Shown piece by piece: positions 47,902 through 60,419 of a stretch of DNA of 64,000 bases. This DNA is from Nageia nagi (Eukaryota; Pinophyta), in assembly GCA_050084985.1 (NCBI GenBank), contig JBITNC010000001.1:209932001-209996000 (forward strand), written 5' to 3'. A program made the position numbers and the translations under genes. How positions within the stretch are numbered: the stretch's first letter is position 1; each line of letters opens with the position of its first letter. Below the pieces are notes generated by a model, which saw only the letters and a list, made by a program, of their open reading frames with translations, did not search any database and was not told the DNA's origin.

Positions 47902-49166
47902 TGAGTAAGATGTGGAGTTATTGAATTTTGTATTAATGCTTTCATATGTAATCTAGAGATGATGGAATTTACATTAAAAGAAAGCTAGATCCTTAATTAA
48001 ATACTATATATTTAAATTCTTGAATGTTATTACTTTCTTGAAAGATCAAGTTCCACTACATGGTCAAGGAAGGGAGGTAGCTTTAACAAAAGCATAAAAC
48101 CTCTTGATACTACACATAGAGTAAAACCTAATAATTTGTGAAAATATTATTTAAAATGGGATGAATTAAAACATGATGCATTATGGTCCTAAAGAAGAGT
48201 TTTCCTAATATTCATAATGCTAAAAAAAAAAAAAACCCTTCTTATTACTCATGACCACATACTTTTTGAACCTTAGGATGATCATGAGAAGAAGATGGTA
48301 TGAAGATACCATGGATGAAGATGAAGACTTTCCACACCATTGCACTCCTTGGATGTAATTTACCCATTTGTATGGAATCATTTACAAATTACTTTTAAGT
48401 TAATATTTTTATGTATTCTTGATATAATATAGGACATAATAAGATGTGTATATGTAACCAAGTATCAAAATGGACATCAAGAAATGTGGCCAACATGTCA
48501 TTTTTGTACCAAATTATGGTTTCATAATAAATGAATCATTGTTATGAATGGATTTACCCTAGATAATGATCACTATACTTTAGAAATAATGGGTTATGTT
48601 TATGAATTTCATATGGTAAGTACTAAATATGTTACAACACCTAAATCATTTAATTGTTAGGACTTCTAAAGTAAGTTTAGGGATAAATAATTCAACATGA
48701 GGATATACCTAAGACATTGATATGGGAAGTAAAGCTAAAGAATCCTTTCTATAATTTAAGATATGCCACTTAAAATATATGGGAAGTAAAATACAAGTAT
48801 TTTAGTAATCTAACTAAATAAATAGGTCTAGCAATCATGGATTTTAAAATTTGGCATTCAAAAGAAAACTATAAAATCTAGTCCAAAATAAATATATAAT
48901 AAGTTTTTTATGTGAGATAATACACTCATGTGAAGGAGGCCACTAGATAAAGTTAGAGCATGCTCATCATGGTATATTACATACAAGTGAGGTGGGATTG
49001 TGTGGTGAACATGCCCTAATACTTGATAAGAGATGGTAATGCCTAGATATAGCATAAAGAACAACATATTATCATCAATTTGGGATATAAATATCATAGG
49101 ATACAATAAATAAATAAAAGAGGGTCAAAAATTTTAGGGTTTAGTATAAATATGGTGGTGTTACAT

Positions 49167-49179
49167 TGGTATTAGAGCA
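49167..49179 (+). other. primer-binding site, initiator tRNA-Met type
   Basis: TGGTATTAGAGCA one base after the LTR end GTGTTACA; a single C-to-T change from TGGTATCAGAGCA, the complement of the initiator tRNA-Met 3' end. This fixes the orientation and the LTR border. Confidence 0.9.
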
Positions 49180-49270
49180 AGTTTTAGATAGGAACTAGGG
49201 TAAAGTAGTGAATAATAAATAGTCCTAACTTATTATTTCTTGCTTTTTAGGAAACTTTAGGAAAATTAAG

Positions 49271-49850
49271 ATGGGTTGGTGATGGAATTGGTTTCCTATT
49301 AAATTTGATATATTATCCAGTATTGGAAATGAAATCTCATTTTATGGATTATGGGATACTTCAATAAATGATACCCTAAAATTTGAGAGGGAAATATCTG
49401 AATTGCACAAGATCATATCCCAAGAATTAACCAAGTGATCTATAGAAATATATATTTCTCTAGCAAAAAAAATTAGGAACCAGATCTCCAAGAGGAATGA
49501 ATACCTAGCCAAGATAAATTAAGATTCAAAACCCCTAGTTGAGTGGAATATATTTTTCAAAATAGTGGTTTATGGAGAAGACATTATAACTGAAATAAGA
49601 TATATCAATGAAAAATTAGATTAAGAGGATGAACTTGAAGATATTGTAATTTTTAAAAGTATAATTCTTCCTCTTGTAGAATAACACCATATCCTTATCA
49701 CACCTCTAGATTTTATTAGGCTAAACCATGAAATGAACTTATGGATGGTGACTGAAACATTAAACTCCATGGGTGCTAATGTACACATGGAAGAGCTACA
49801 TTTTATCAAAGGGATAGAATATATAATATACTAGACCCAAAAAAAATATT
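49271..49850 (+). pseudogene. gag-like first ORF of the giant-LTR element (tentative)
   Basis: A single frame from ATG 49271 runs about 190 codons, interrupted by one early TGA, a second TGA and three TAAs at plausible Arg/Trp/Gln positions. It reads FDILSSIGNEISFYGLWDTS, LKFEREISELHKIISQEL, AKKIRNQISKRNEYLAKI, LDFIRLNHEMNLWMVTETLN. It is helical and charged, without a family I can name. Its position right after the primer-binding site suggests a gag-like structural protein. Weakly supported. Confidence 0.4.
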
Positions 49851-52800
49851 TTACTATGTTATGTAATGGAAAATGTTATCAATAAAGTTCTTATTTTGCT
49901 TAAGTATGACAATATAACTTAGAAATTTAGAATACATCTTAAATGCATATGTTGTTTATTCTAGTATGGTAGGAAGAAAAAGATCAAAAAAGGGAACAAA
50001 TACCAAAATAAAATAAAAGAATAAATCCTTAAAAATGTTATAGAAGTCAATGAATATATCACCTTACAAAGCTTTTTAGATCTATAGAAAAAAAAAGGAA
50101 AGAAAAACCTACAAGTAGCCACTTAAGTTAAGGAAAACAATGAAATGATCAACAAACCAAGTGGGAAAAGAGGTTTTCCTCTTTTTTATGGTATAAATGT
50201 TCCTACCCTTACTCCAAAAATTATTGAGTATCTTTAATAAATGAGCAAGAAGATTTAATTATTTTATGAGGAAACCAAGGAGATGATCAATGAGGAAGAG
50301 AATCTAGTTAGTGATTAAGAATGAATGGAAAGGAAGGATAGTTCATATGTACTAAATAAAACCAAATCCTTATGCAATGTAATACTCATTCTTAGATATA
50401 CTAGTTCTATTTCATAAATGTCATAAAAATTTTATGAGAAGTAGAAGTTTCTTTTATTTACTAAGTGCATAAAATATTCTATTAACAAGCCAAGTGGATA
50501 TCTTACAAAGATTAGGATTTATTTACATCATTAATAGATTCAATAGATAAACCTAATGGATAGTTATCATAGTTGGATAACTTCGAGCCAACATAGTAAA
50601 ATCTATTAACTGACAACTCATGAATCAAAATATTTTGAAGCTTGATCAAATGTACTATATATAGGAGGATCAAGAATAAAATCTATTGTGTTTCAATATA
50701 TAGCTCAAAAATCATAGAATGATGAAAATAGGTGTGAAAGAATCCAATTTTCCTATCACCTAGAAACCATGAAGGAATAGGTAGTCTCTCAAGTAAAATT
50801 TTGTTTCCAAAACATCCATGAGATAGTAAGAGGTCCTAAACTCTCCCTTGGCAAAATTGAGGAAGGACACATGTATGCTAAAAGTCTCATGAAAAATGGA
50901 TAATAAGGAATATGTAGAATAACTCTTCAAGTTAGACTAGGATAGGAAAATAATTGAATGAAGAAGCATAAATGCTCATCATTTTCAATTTGTGTGATCA
51001 CACAATAAAAAAAAATTATTCAAAGTATATTGAGTAACAATAGTTAAATCCTAATGAAGAAGGAAATCCATCACCTTTAAGGAATATTATGATAAGAAGG
51101 TGTGTACCCATGACAAATGATATTTTCTTGCATCCCATTAGGGAGAGTAGTGAGACATGATACAAGCTAATTTCTTCTATAAATCACCATGATTCACTAG
51201 AAAAATGCATCAACAAAATATAATTTCTACCTATAAATTTATTACCTATCCATAAAGGGATACATAATAATTGCAAGTGGTGTATAAAAACATTCTTATG
51301 TGTGGAAGAAAAAGAGACACATTAAAATATTTATAAATAAATTATGGTTAAAGATTATTTGTACCCTCAAAGGATCATCTAATAAGATACTAAATATATT
51401 ATTAAATAATATTATGGTTGATAAAGGTGTAGTATAATATTGTAATTTAATTTTATGCATATGATACTATGTCCTATCCAACTAGTGAAAAATTCTTGAA
51501 ATTACACAACTTATATAAATACAAGGTCAAATAACTAATAATGGATAATGGAAAACATGTAAGCTATTATGGAGAATGAGTTCTTACAACAATAATTGAA
51601 GAATGCCAAATAATAAATAAGGAACCTTGGATGGGAGAGAAAATAATATGAAAGAATTTAAAATTTTGCCTCTTCAATGTAGAATAAGTTGATGATTGAC
51701 CTCATCAAACAAGAATGGAAGTTGATCCAATAAATTCAAAGTGTGTAAGAATAGGCATTTGTACACCTTATTGCCTCCTTATATGATATAAAAAAATGGA
51801 GGGTGAAGGCTTGAATGTATGAAAAATTATTACTTAGACATGGTTTTCTGATCTTTTTGGCATCATCAAAGCCACCCAATGATAAGGGTAACAAGGAAGA
51901 TGTACCTCTAATGGAGAGCTAAATGGGAGAAAACCCCCATTTCCTAAAACTATTAATTAATTTAAATAAATTATTAACTTAATATGAATACTAAATTTGA
52001 ATTTTTAGTTTTTGTAATTTCAAAATGTTATTAAGGATGTGTGAAAATAGAGAAATTTTAAAATTCAATGATTGCTTGCTTACCTTTCTGGTTTGAGATG
52101 TAAATTTTAGTAGGAAAAATATTAATAGATCATCTAATAGTACCACATAGGAGTGAAAATTTTATAAGAATGTGTTATTAAGAAATTTTAGTAAGAAAAA
52201 TATCATTTGACATTGAGAATGCTTTCTTATGTCAATAATTATTTATTGAAGGAGAACGAAGAGAATCTCTTTGGATTCAAAAAGATACTTTGAATCAAGA
52301 AAAGATCATATTAATGATCGAGTGAAATCAGTTGTCTATAGAAAATGAAAATTTTCTTATACAAAAATAGGAACTTCAAGAACAAGTTAAAATTATTCAA
52401 GAAAAGCATTAATGAATATTAACACTTCTCTTATGAAAATCAAGTTTTGGAAGGAGAAAACTCAAGAATATGAAAAACTTTTAGCTCAATTTGAGATAAA
52501 CTTATCCCAAGGTATGTTTATAAACCCTAATAGTGGAATTTTAGGTGATGTTGAAATTTCAATGCTAAGCATAAACAAGGATGTATACCTTAATGATTAA
52601 TATATTGTTAATGTGTTAAATTGATAATAAATATGTGATTAGCATTTATTATTAATAATATTTTCTTGAAAGGAGAAATTCTTTGTAGAAATATTACTGA
52701 TGATTTTCTTTGATTTGAACTTAAGTACTAAGTGAAAGGGTATGAATTAATATTTTTAAGGGTTATTGATCCACTTTTATACCTATTAGATCCAAAATAT

Positions 52801-53089
52801 AGGGCCTAATGAATATATTGAGCAAATCTCACATGAACAAGGGTGAGATGGATATTACAAAATATTTTGAAGCATGATGGTTTCATGGCTAAGAATGAAA
52901 ACTTATTTATTAATAACCTTTATATTTTGAAATATTAGATGAGGATCTATTGGAATTGATATATTATATTAAAATTTTATGACTAATTTATACATTTGTT
53001 ATATTTATTAAATAAAGTTGATGAAAAATAATGATTTTATGATGAAAATTTGAAATAAAATACTATGATGAAAAAGTTGTTACTTCTTA
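49851..53089 (+). pseudogene. coding-like interior of the giant-LTR element, no known domain
   Basis: Stretches such as about 50900-51700 read with a peptide-like composition when the in-frame TAA/TAG are taken as former Gln, and a Lys/Glu-rich coiled-coil-like segment lies at 52250-52600 (62 open codons from 52412). I find no protease triplet, YxDD box, RNase H or DDE signature in any frame. It could be an unknown protein, an extremely decayed gag-pol, or noncoding. I cannot decide from sequence alone. Confidence 0.35.
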
Positions 53090-53640
53090 AAGACATTTGG
53101 GTTCCAAAGATATGGGCATAAGAACTCAGACCATTGGGGATATTCACTAATAGATATGGGTAGGTTATTCATATTACCTCTATATAAAGGGGTAGTAATC
53201 AAGAAATCTACACTATATCAGGTGAGGATATAGGTTGCAATCATTTTTTTTCTATGGTTTAATGAATAGAAATGATAGTTATTATAGGGGTGATGCACTT
53301 TACCCAAAGTCTTGTGGATGATATTCTCATATGTTGTATGATCTTGTTTTGTATTAGTACCATATTAGGTGATATGGCCCTAAGATGAAACTAAAACCTA
53401 ACATTGTGATCAAATAGGCTTCTACAATTGATTGGTTAGTAGAAAGCAATGGTAGTATCATGTTAATGCATTTAACCTAATTTATGAAGGATTATGGTGA
53501 TGAACACAAGAAATAAAGGGGTTGATCAATTCTAGTATTTGATCAACTTAATCCACTTGAGGGTCAACTAGCCATTGACATAGACTCAAATTGGATTATC
53601 TTAATATCCCTTAAAAATGTCAAATCTAGTGTAAGAATTT
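53090..53640 (+). repeat. D-related block before the polypurine tract
   Basis: Distantly matches the D part of the E-D repeats: 'aaagatatgggcataag', 'aatagatatgggtaggtta' (53149-53167), 'attctcatatgttgtat', 'gtgatatggccc(t)aagatgaaa'. Here it lies in the 3' interior of the giant-LTR element, so the E-D repeat and this element share a module. Confidence 0.6.
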
Positions 53641-53723
53641 GATGCACTATATTATTTTATGATGTGTGTTTTTAGGTAATTGATGAATGAAGAAGAAAGA
53701 AACATAAAGTACTATGTTGTTCC

Positions 53724-53735
53724 AAAGGGGAGGAG
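53724..53735 (+). other. polypurine tract of the giant-LTR element
   Basis: AAAGGGGAGGAG two bases before the LTR start TGTAATGACC at 53738; the plus-strand primer site. Confidence 0.88.
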
Positions 53736-53737
53736 TA

Positions 53738-56700
53738 TGTAATGACCAAGTTACACCTCCAATTTTGAATGCTTTCCAAAATTTTGTAATGACCCACTCA
53801 TTTTCATTAACTTTGAGAAAATTGAATGTGAATGGGAACATGAGATAATAAATAAAATATTATTATATGCTATATTTGTGACAAATTGATGTTGGCTTCA
53901 AGATTTTGTGTGACACAGGTAACAAGTCATCTTAATAAGAAAATCAAGAGGGAGATCTCGAGGAACCAAGATGAGTGATTATAGGAATGTATTGGTAAGA
54001 GTGAGGAAATTATTAGCATTGAATTGTTGATAGACTCATAAGGACCTTCTTAGATTATATAGTTGCATATCATAATATTTGAGTATGATATTTAATTTTT
54101 TTGATGTGTGTGATGCTCCTATATGTGTAAGAGTGCACTAATGAAATTTACCTTGCAAAATGGATGGTTTTCATAGGTAAATATTATGCTAAAATATGGT
54201 GTATTTTCTTCAATTTGTTTGAAAAAATTAATTATTTATTTTCAAAAATTAAAAGAATATTCCAACCAATTTAATTCAAATTTTTACCAATGAACTTTAG
54301 TCTTTACAATAATAAATTTAGGAGAAAGATAAAACTTTAGGATTAAAGGATTTTTCATCATTTCATGTAGGTTACAAGGTTATTTTTTCCTTGTAAAAAT
54401 AATTGAGAAATAACCCCACATAATTTTGTCTTCTTTTGTTAGGTGTAAAATGATTGATAAAATATTTTATTTCCTAATGTTAGGTGTGAAATTATTTTTA
54501 GAGGGCATGGGAACTTACAAACAAAAATTTCCAAACCTTCTCACAAAACAATAAAAGCCCCACACATTACATATAAAGTAGATTAGTTGGATAAATATTT
54601 ATTTCTTTTGGATGAATTATACTACCTTAGATTATAAATATTAAAATAACCTTAGGAAAAAGGGACACACATATCTCTTCTCAATTTTTTGTCTTTGATT
54701 CCCATAAGAAAAGGGATTCCTCTCTTCTCAATTTCCCAATTTGAATATCCAAGTGCTTTTCTTTTGATTTTAGCATCTAGTGACTTAAATATTATATCAA
54801 ACATTTCATATAAACTCTTAGATACTATAATGTGAGTTTAACTATAAAGATTGATATTGATTTAAATTTTATATCTTTATTTGAATAGTGGAAGAGTATG
54901 TGACTTTGTAGGTACAAAGTTGTCTTATGGTTTTGCATATTTTTCTAGATGCAAAAAGAAGGGATATTTTATTGGTATTCATGTTGGCTTGATACATGTG
55001 AAAGTTCTAGTTTTTACTAAATACTTTAGCATGTGATTTTATTTTATGAATTGTCTATACATGGTTGGTGGATGTAATGTTGTATTTTTCAATACTAATT
55101 CCACTAAAATAATAAATATATAGTTTATATATGATATTAGATATAAATCTTATAGTTACTTACAAAGGTATGAGCTTTATTCTTTTTAAGATTATTTTAT
55201 TGGCTTTACAATTTGAAGGAGTACTTGGAATTAAAAACATAATTACCAAAAAAAATATCTTTAAAATTGTTATCTTGATTGGAAAGGGAGGGTCACAGGT
55301 GGGTATGAGAGTTCATCTAGATATCTATGTTGTGCATACCACATGACTATTGGTGGTCCATAATACTATTCATATGAAAGTATTTTGTCAAACAATTCAT
55401 ACGATCACTTAGCATTGAATGATATTGCATTTTTTTCAATCCATTCATAAACACTTCATGGTAGTTATTTTGGGCATTCCGACAACCTATAATACTATCT
55501 TTCAATGAAGCAACTTGTCAAATTATTTTTGGTCCTTTTACATTCTCCTACATTTATACATATATACTAGGGAATTTATAATCTCAAATCTTGTTGAAGA
55601 TTCATTTTCACTCTTACTCTATGTAAGAGCTCCCACAATGTCACGTGCTAGAAAAATGCTGGCAAAGGATTGAAGAATTTGGCTCTACACTAAATGATTC
55701 ATAAACCCTTCTATTGTACTTATTAGGAGATACCATATGTTTATTGCAATCTATATGATACTTTATATCAAACAACATATAGACACCTTAGGTGTATTCA
55801 TGAGGGTCTCTTCCAAATAATGCATAGTCCTTTCTAATGTATATTTGTGCATTTCATATTATCATAGTGAATCAAGAAGATTGCATTTGATCAGAAATAT
55901 GGTCAAACTAGTCTCAAACCCTCCAACATAGTCATTTTGGGCATACACTTTAGACTTTATTTTGGTGAGGTATCTATCAACAAATTCACCAATTTACTTG
56001 ATCTTTCAGTGTATCTTTTAGTACATAAGATTAGTTTTCAATGAGGCATTTTATTAAACAACTCATAGGAATTTCTTAGTGCATTTATGCCTTTTTTTTA
56101 GAGGTGTATTAATAAACATATCACATGTCCTTACAATGTATCTATTATGTGCTTTTCAAGAGATCATTATTATCCATAATACTACACTTTGGTGAGGTAC
56201 CCTATCAAACAATTTGCATACCCTTCATATATATTTGATGGAGCATTATGTCAAGTAGTCATAGGCATCTTCCCACATATCCATTTGAAGCATGCTCTAT
56301 GAAGTTTTCATGAGGTGCCAAGTCATTTTATTTATAGCACCCTTTCCACACTCATATGGTTTAGATTTAAGGAGGTATGGTATTAAACCACCCACCATCT
56401 CCCTCAATGCTTTTTTCAAATAATACCCAAGACAATATAACATATTTATATTACATTCTATGAGGTATTTTTCAAATAAGTATTAAGATTTCCAAATGTG
56501 TATTATTTTATTATGGTAATTTTTTAAATAAAGGCCATTTTAACATATATATTTGATTATATTTTGCAATAGTTACATTTTAATGAGACATTTAGGTCTA
56601 AGCAAAGTTCAGATCTCTTTATAATGCCTCCATTGGGTATATCATGTAATGAGCCAACATTTGATGAGGCATTTTATCAAATAAATCATAGTTTCTTTAG

Positions 56701-57668
56701 TAACAACATTTGTATTAATGTTATCATTTTAAATTAGGCATTATGTCAAATAATACATAGGTTTTACTAGTATATCAATTATGCATATAATACTTGAAAC
56801 CCTACTTAGTACTTATGACCACTTACTCTTGGAACCTTGAGATGATCATGAGAAGAAAATGGTATTTTTAAAGTTAATATTTTGATGTATTCTTGATATA
56901 ATATAGGAAGTAAAAATATGTGTATATGTAACCAAGTATCAAAAGGGACATCAAGGAATGTAAACAACATGTCATGGCAATATACATTAATTAGGTTTAT
57001 TTCATTTTTGCTCCAAATTATGGTATCATAATAAATGCATCATTGTTATGAATGGATTTTGCCTATTGAATGATCACTATAATTTTTAAATAATGGGTTG
57101 TATTCATTAATTTCATATGATAAGTACCAAAGATGTTGCAATACCTAAATCATTCAATTGTTAGGAATTTTGAAGTAAGTTTAGGGCTAAATGATTCAAC
57201 ATGAGGGTAGACCTAAGACATTGATATGGGAAGTGAATATAAATAATCCTTTATAGAATTTAAGATATTCCACTTATAATATATGTGTAAAAAGAGGATA
57301 CAAGTATTTTAGAAATCTAACTAAATAAATAGGTCTAGCAATCATGGATTTTAAGATTTGGCATTCAAAAGAAAACTATCAAACCTAGTCTAGAATAAAG
57401 ATAGAATAAGTTCTTTATGTGAGATAATACACTCATGTGAAATAGGCTACCAAATAAAATTAGAGAAATCTCATCATAGGATACTACATGTAAGTGAGGT
57501 GGGCTTTTGTGCTAAAGGTTCCTTAATACTTTACAAGATATGGTAATGCCTAGACATAGCATAAAGAATAACAAATTTTCATCAATGTGGGATATAAGTA
57601 TCCTAGGATACAATTAAAAAAAGAGAGTCAAAAATTTTGGGGTTTAGTATAAGTAGGGTGATGTTACA
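53738..57668 (+). mobile_element. 3' LTR of the giant-LTR element (3931 bp, complete)
   Basis: Starts TGTAATGACC right after the polypurine tract and ends GATGTTACA at 57668. Matches 44006-49165 from 54738 onward and 26275-30508 throughout. Includes the conserved 'attggaaagggagggtcacaggtggg' block at about 55278-55303. No 5' partner border survives to test a target duplication; the base run after it is taatc. Confidence 0.88.
55380..56790 (+). repeat. degenerate minisatellite in 3' LTR
   Basis: Same unit family as at 27925 and 44640; e.g. 'tgaggcattttatcaaataaatcatag' (56667-56693) and 'taggcattatgtcaaataatacatagg' (56736-56762), 69 bp apart. Continuous here, without the 1.54-kb insertion found in the 5' LTR. 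Confidence 0.75.
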
Positions 57669-57679
57669 TAATCAAATTT

Positions 57680-58800
57680 GTAATTTTCCTTAGATGTCTC
57701 CTTCTTAAATTAGCATAAAAATTTCTATCCACTAAAACTATGTTTACTGCAATTTCTTGATCTAAGGCATTCTAATTAATTTCATATTTCCCTTGTGCAA
57801 TAGGGTCCAAAATTACTTCTAATGCTTTACAAAAATTTGTAGAGTGACCTCTTATTTGATGATAAGCATTAGAATTTTCCATTGAAACACTATCATCTTC
57901 TACTCTTCTATCTAATGGCTGCAATAAACCCTTCTTAATTATATCTCTCAAAATAAACTTTAGCTAAATTGGAAATGTAAACTTTCTATTCCTTGTTGCA
58001 TTTGATCTGTTAATATATGGGTAGGTGTAGGTACATGTGTATTAGCCATATTTAGTGTCTTTTCCTCCTTCTTGGTGTATGTCTTGTGATTCTTAGTTGG
58101 AGCATGCAAATTAATAATTGATGAAATAGAATCTTTAAATATACCATAAATTTCATTCTCATCTAACTTGCTATGAATAGACTACCATAACTTTTTGAAT
58201 ATTTAAATATACTTATCTAGGGTTTCATTGCTTCCTTGGCACATGGTACATAATTTTGTAATTACTCCTTACTCTTTGATATTATGCTTGTATTTAATCA
58301 TGAATGCTTATACAAATGACTTGAATGAATCTATGGATATCTTTGATAACTTATAGAATCATTGGCTAGAATCACCTTTCAAAATCCTTGGGAAAATTTT
58401 TTCCATGAATTTATCCTTTAATATTAGTTTTAATAAGCACTCCTCTTGAATGCTAATAAGATGTTGCTTTGGGTCTTAGTTTCCATTAAATATCTCAAAC
58501 TTGGGAGTCTTATGATTGGGTGGTAGGGGATAATTACAGGTATCATTTGACAAGGGTGTGGTGAAGAAACCATCATAATCTTCCTTTTTTTATTGGGATC
58601 TATTACTATTATTAAGAGTGGTTATCCTTACAGCTAGATTTAGATCTCAAGTAGACTATAAATTATTGCCTAAACTCTGCATTATAACCACTTGCTTGGC
58701 TAAATATTGTACCATCTTGGCTAATTGTGTTACAATTTATTCCATTTATCACATTGATAATAGTGAAAAATATTTTTTGCATGTTGTAAACATTATTGAT
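57680..58800 (-). pseudogene. Ty3/gypsy gag remnant
   Basis: Minus strand, from about 58800 down. An N-terminal part with LAKMVQYLAKQVV (58740-58690) is followed by PPNHKTPKFEIFNGN (58530-58490) and the gag domain: DPKQHLISIQEECLLKLILK, MEKIFPRILKGDSSQ, FYKLSKISIDSFKSFV, AFMIKYKHNIKE, NETLDKYI.IFKKLW, KLDENEIYGIFKDSI. Stops again stand at Gln and Trp codons. The reading is cut at about 57670 by the end of the giant LTR. Protease and RT are missing. It may be the gag of the element whose integrase lies at 34150-35547. Confidence 0.82.
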
Positions 58801-60331
58801 CCTTCACAGAAATATTATAGTCAAGTTCACCAAAATGTAGATAATAAATTATGCATAAATAATAAATTTTAGCACTATTATTCTATAATGTAATATTGAA
58901 GTATATATCATAAATATGGCATCATTACAAACATGATAAATGAGATATCTTTATCAAATCTACATCTATATGAAATAATAAGAATTGTAAATCAATTGCA
59001 TCAACATACCATAATAAATGAATGCCATTAACAACCTAGGGGAAGCACATCATTAATAGCCTAAAATATGTAGATCCATAAGCAAAGATTGAAATGCACA
59101 AAATAAGATGAAAGGTGTAGCAAATATACAAATTGGTGGTGTTACAAAACACCTTTATTGATTGGATAAAATTATATTGCATGTTCTAATATTTCTCTCT
59201 AGATTTTTTATATTATCAATTATATTGCCTTCAATTTTCTTTCATACCACATATTTTGATCCTCTTTGATTCTTGGGATCATATCATATTACATTTTTTT
59301 GGTATCTTTTTTTATATTTGACACCTTTTAGATTATACAATGGTCCATTATATTAATTACATTACCTTGGGTATATTTTGACCCTTTTTATAATAAATAT
59401 TCTTTGATTCTACAAAATGAATTATTTAATACAATAAAATTCATTTTTAGGCATCTACAACTATAATTTTCCAAAATATATCCATAATGTTAATGAATGA
59501 ACTACTTAATATGCATGCAAAAGCAACAAATTTTAGGAATACAATAAATTAAATTTATATTCATGATAATTGATAATTAAGCTGACCAAGGACTCTAAAA
59601 TATTTAGGAATAAAACAAAATTTCCTTAATGAATTCATTTATCATCTCCATAAAAAATAATTCTTTCATTTATACTCAACCTAATTCTCTTAGCTAAGAA
59701 TGAGGCATTGGATTTCTCCCTTAAAAAGGGTATTTTTCCTTAATATCTAAGGAAGTTTACCTCCTCCTAATCTTATCTCCAACACTCTTGAAAATGTATA
59801 AAAACATCATAGAAAGCAAATAATATTCCAATTACAAATGTATAAAGCTACTTTATATAAGAGATACCAACCATTATAATTCAATGGATAATAGGTTGTT
59901 GTCTATAAAACATGATGGAAAATTCATACGACTTTATAATGCATGTACCTCTTTCTTATTGGTTAAGAGAAAATTGTTTGAATACCTTGTCAATTTTATG
60001 CCTATGTTTCACTTGGATTTTTATATGTATATTAAAGTACACTAAAAAATTATGAGGAAAATAGCATTTATCTATTTGTAATTTTTGTTTCCCTTAAGTT
60101 CACTAAAAATAGACATAACTTTGATTTGAAGAGGTTGCAAATGTTGAATATACACCTAAGTCTTATATTTCTCCTTTTGAAGTTGATTTATGGTAGGAGG
60201 AGGAGGAAACAAGGGTTAACTTGCATGGATCCAATGGTTGAAAACCAAGGTAAACATAAAATAGCTTATAGAAAAATGGATTACCTTGTTTTGTGCTTGT
60301 TCAAAATTTGTTAGGATTAGATCCCATTAAG

Positions 60332-60334
<3 letters not shown>
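58801..60334. other. no gene recognised; leader/LTR of the minus-strand gag element possible
   Basis: AT-rich. In minus orientation this is upstream of gag, so 5' leader and LTR would be expected, but no primer-binding site or LTR border was found. Confidence 0.4.

Positions 60335-60417
<83 letters not shown>
60335..60417. repeat. (AT)n microsatellite, 83 nt
   Basis: Uninterrupted alternating A and T, about 41 dinucleotides. Likely polymorphic; assembly length may be uncertain. Confidence 0.95.

Positions 60418-60419
<2 letters not shown>

Larger units (their letters stand above)
44006..49165 (+). mobile_element. 5' LTR of the giant-LTR element, 5' truncated, with insertion
   Basis: Begins inside the LTR at the block 'aatttgaatatccaagtgctttt', which corresponds to position 54738 of the 3' LTR, so about 1.0 kb of its start is missing. 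It ends GTGTTACA at 49165, directly before the primer-binding site. It is longer than the matching part of the 3' LTR because of a 1.54-kb insertion (45613-47149) and a segment at about 47640-48350 that is mostly absent from the 3' LTR. That segment includes the E-type block 'tcaaggaagggaggtag' at 48063. Confidence 0.85.
44006..57668 (+). mobile_element. giant-LTR retrotransposon without recognisable pol (LARD-like)
   Basis: 5' LTR remnant (44006-49165), primer-binding site (49167), interior of about 4.56 kb, polypurine tract (53724-53735), complete 3' LTR (53738-57668, 3931 bp). LTR termini TGTAATGACC...GTTACA share TGTAA/TTACA. The interior has coding-like frames with Gln-to-stop decay but none of the protease, RT, RNase H or integrase motifs that are easy to see in every other element here. 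Long LTRs with a non-pol interior are the definition of LARDs, as known from grasses. The solo LTR at 26275 belongs to the same family. It sits next to a minus-strand Ty3/gypsy gag (57680). Confidence 0.85.
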
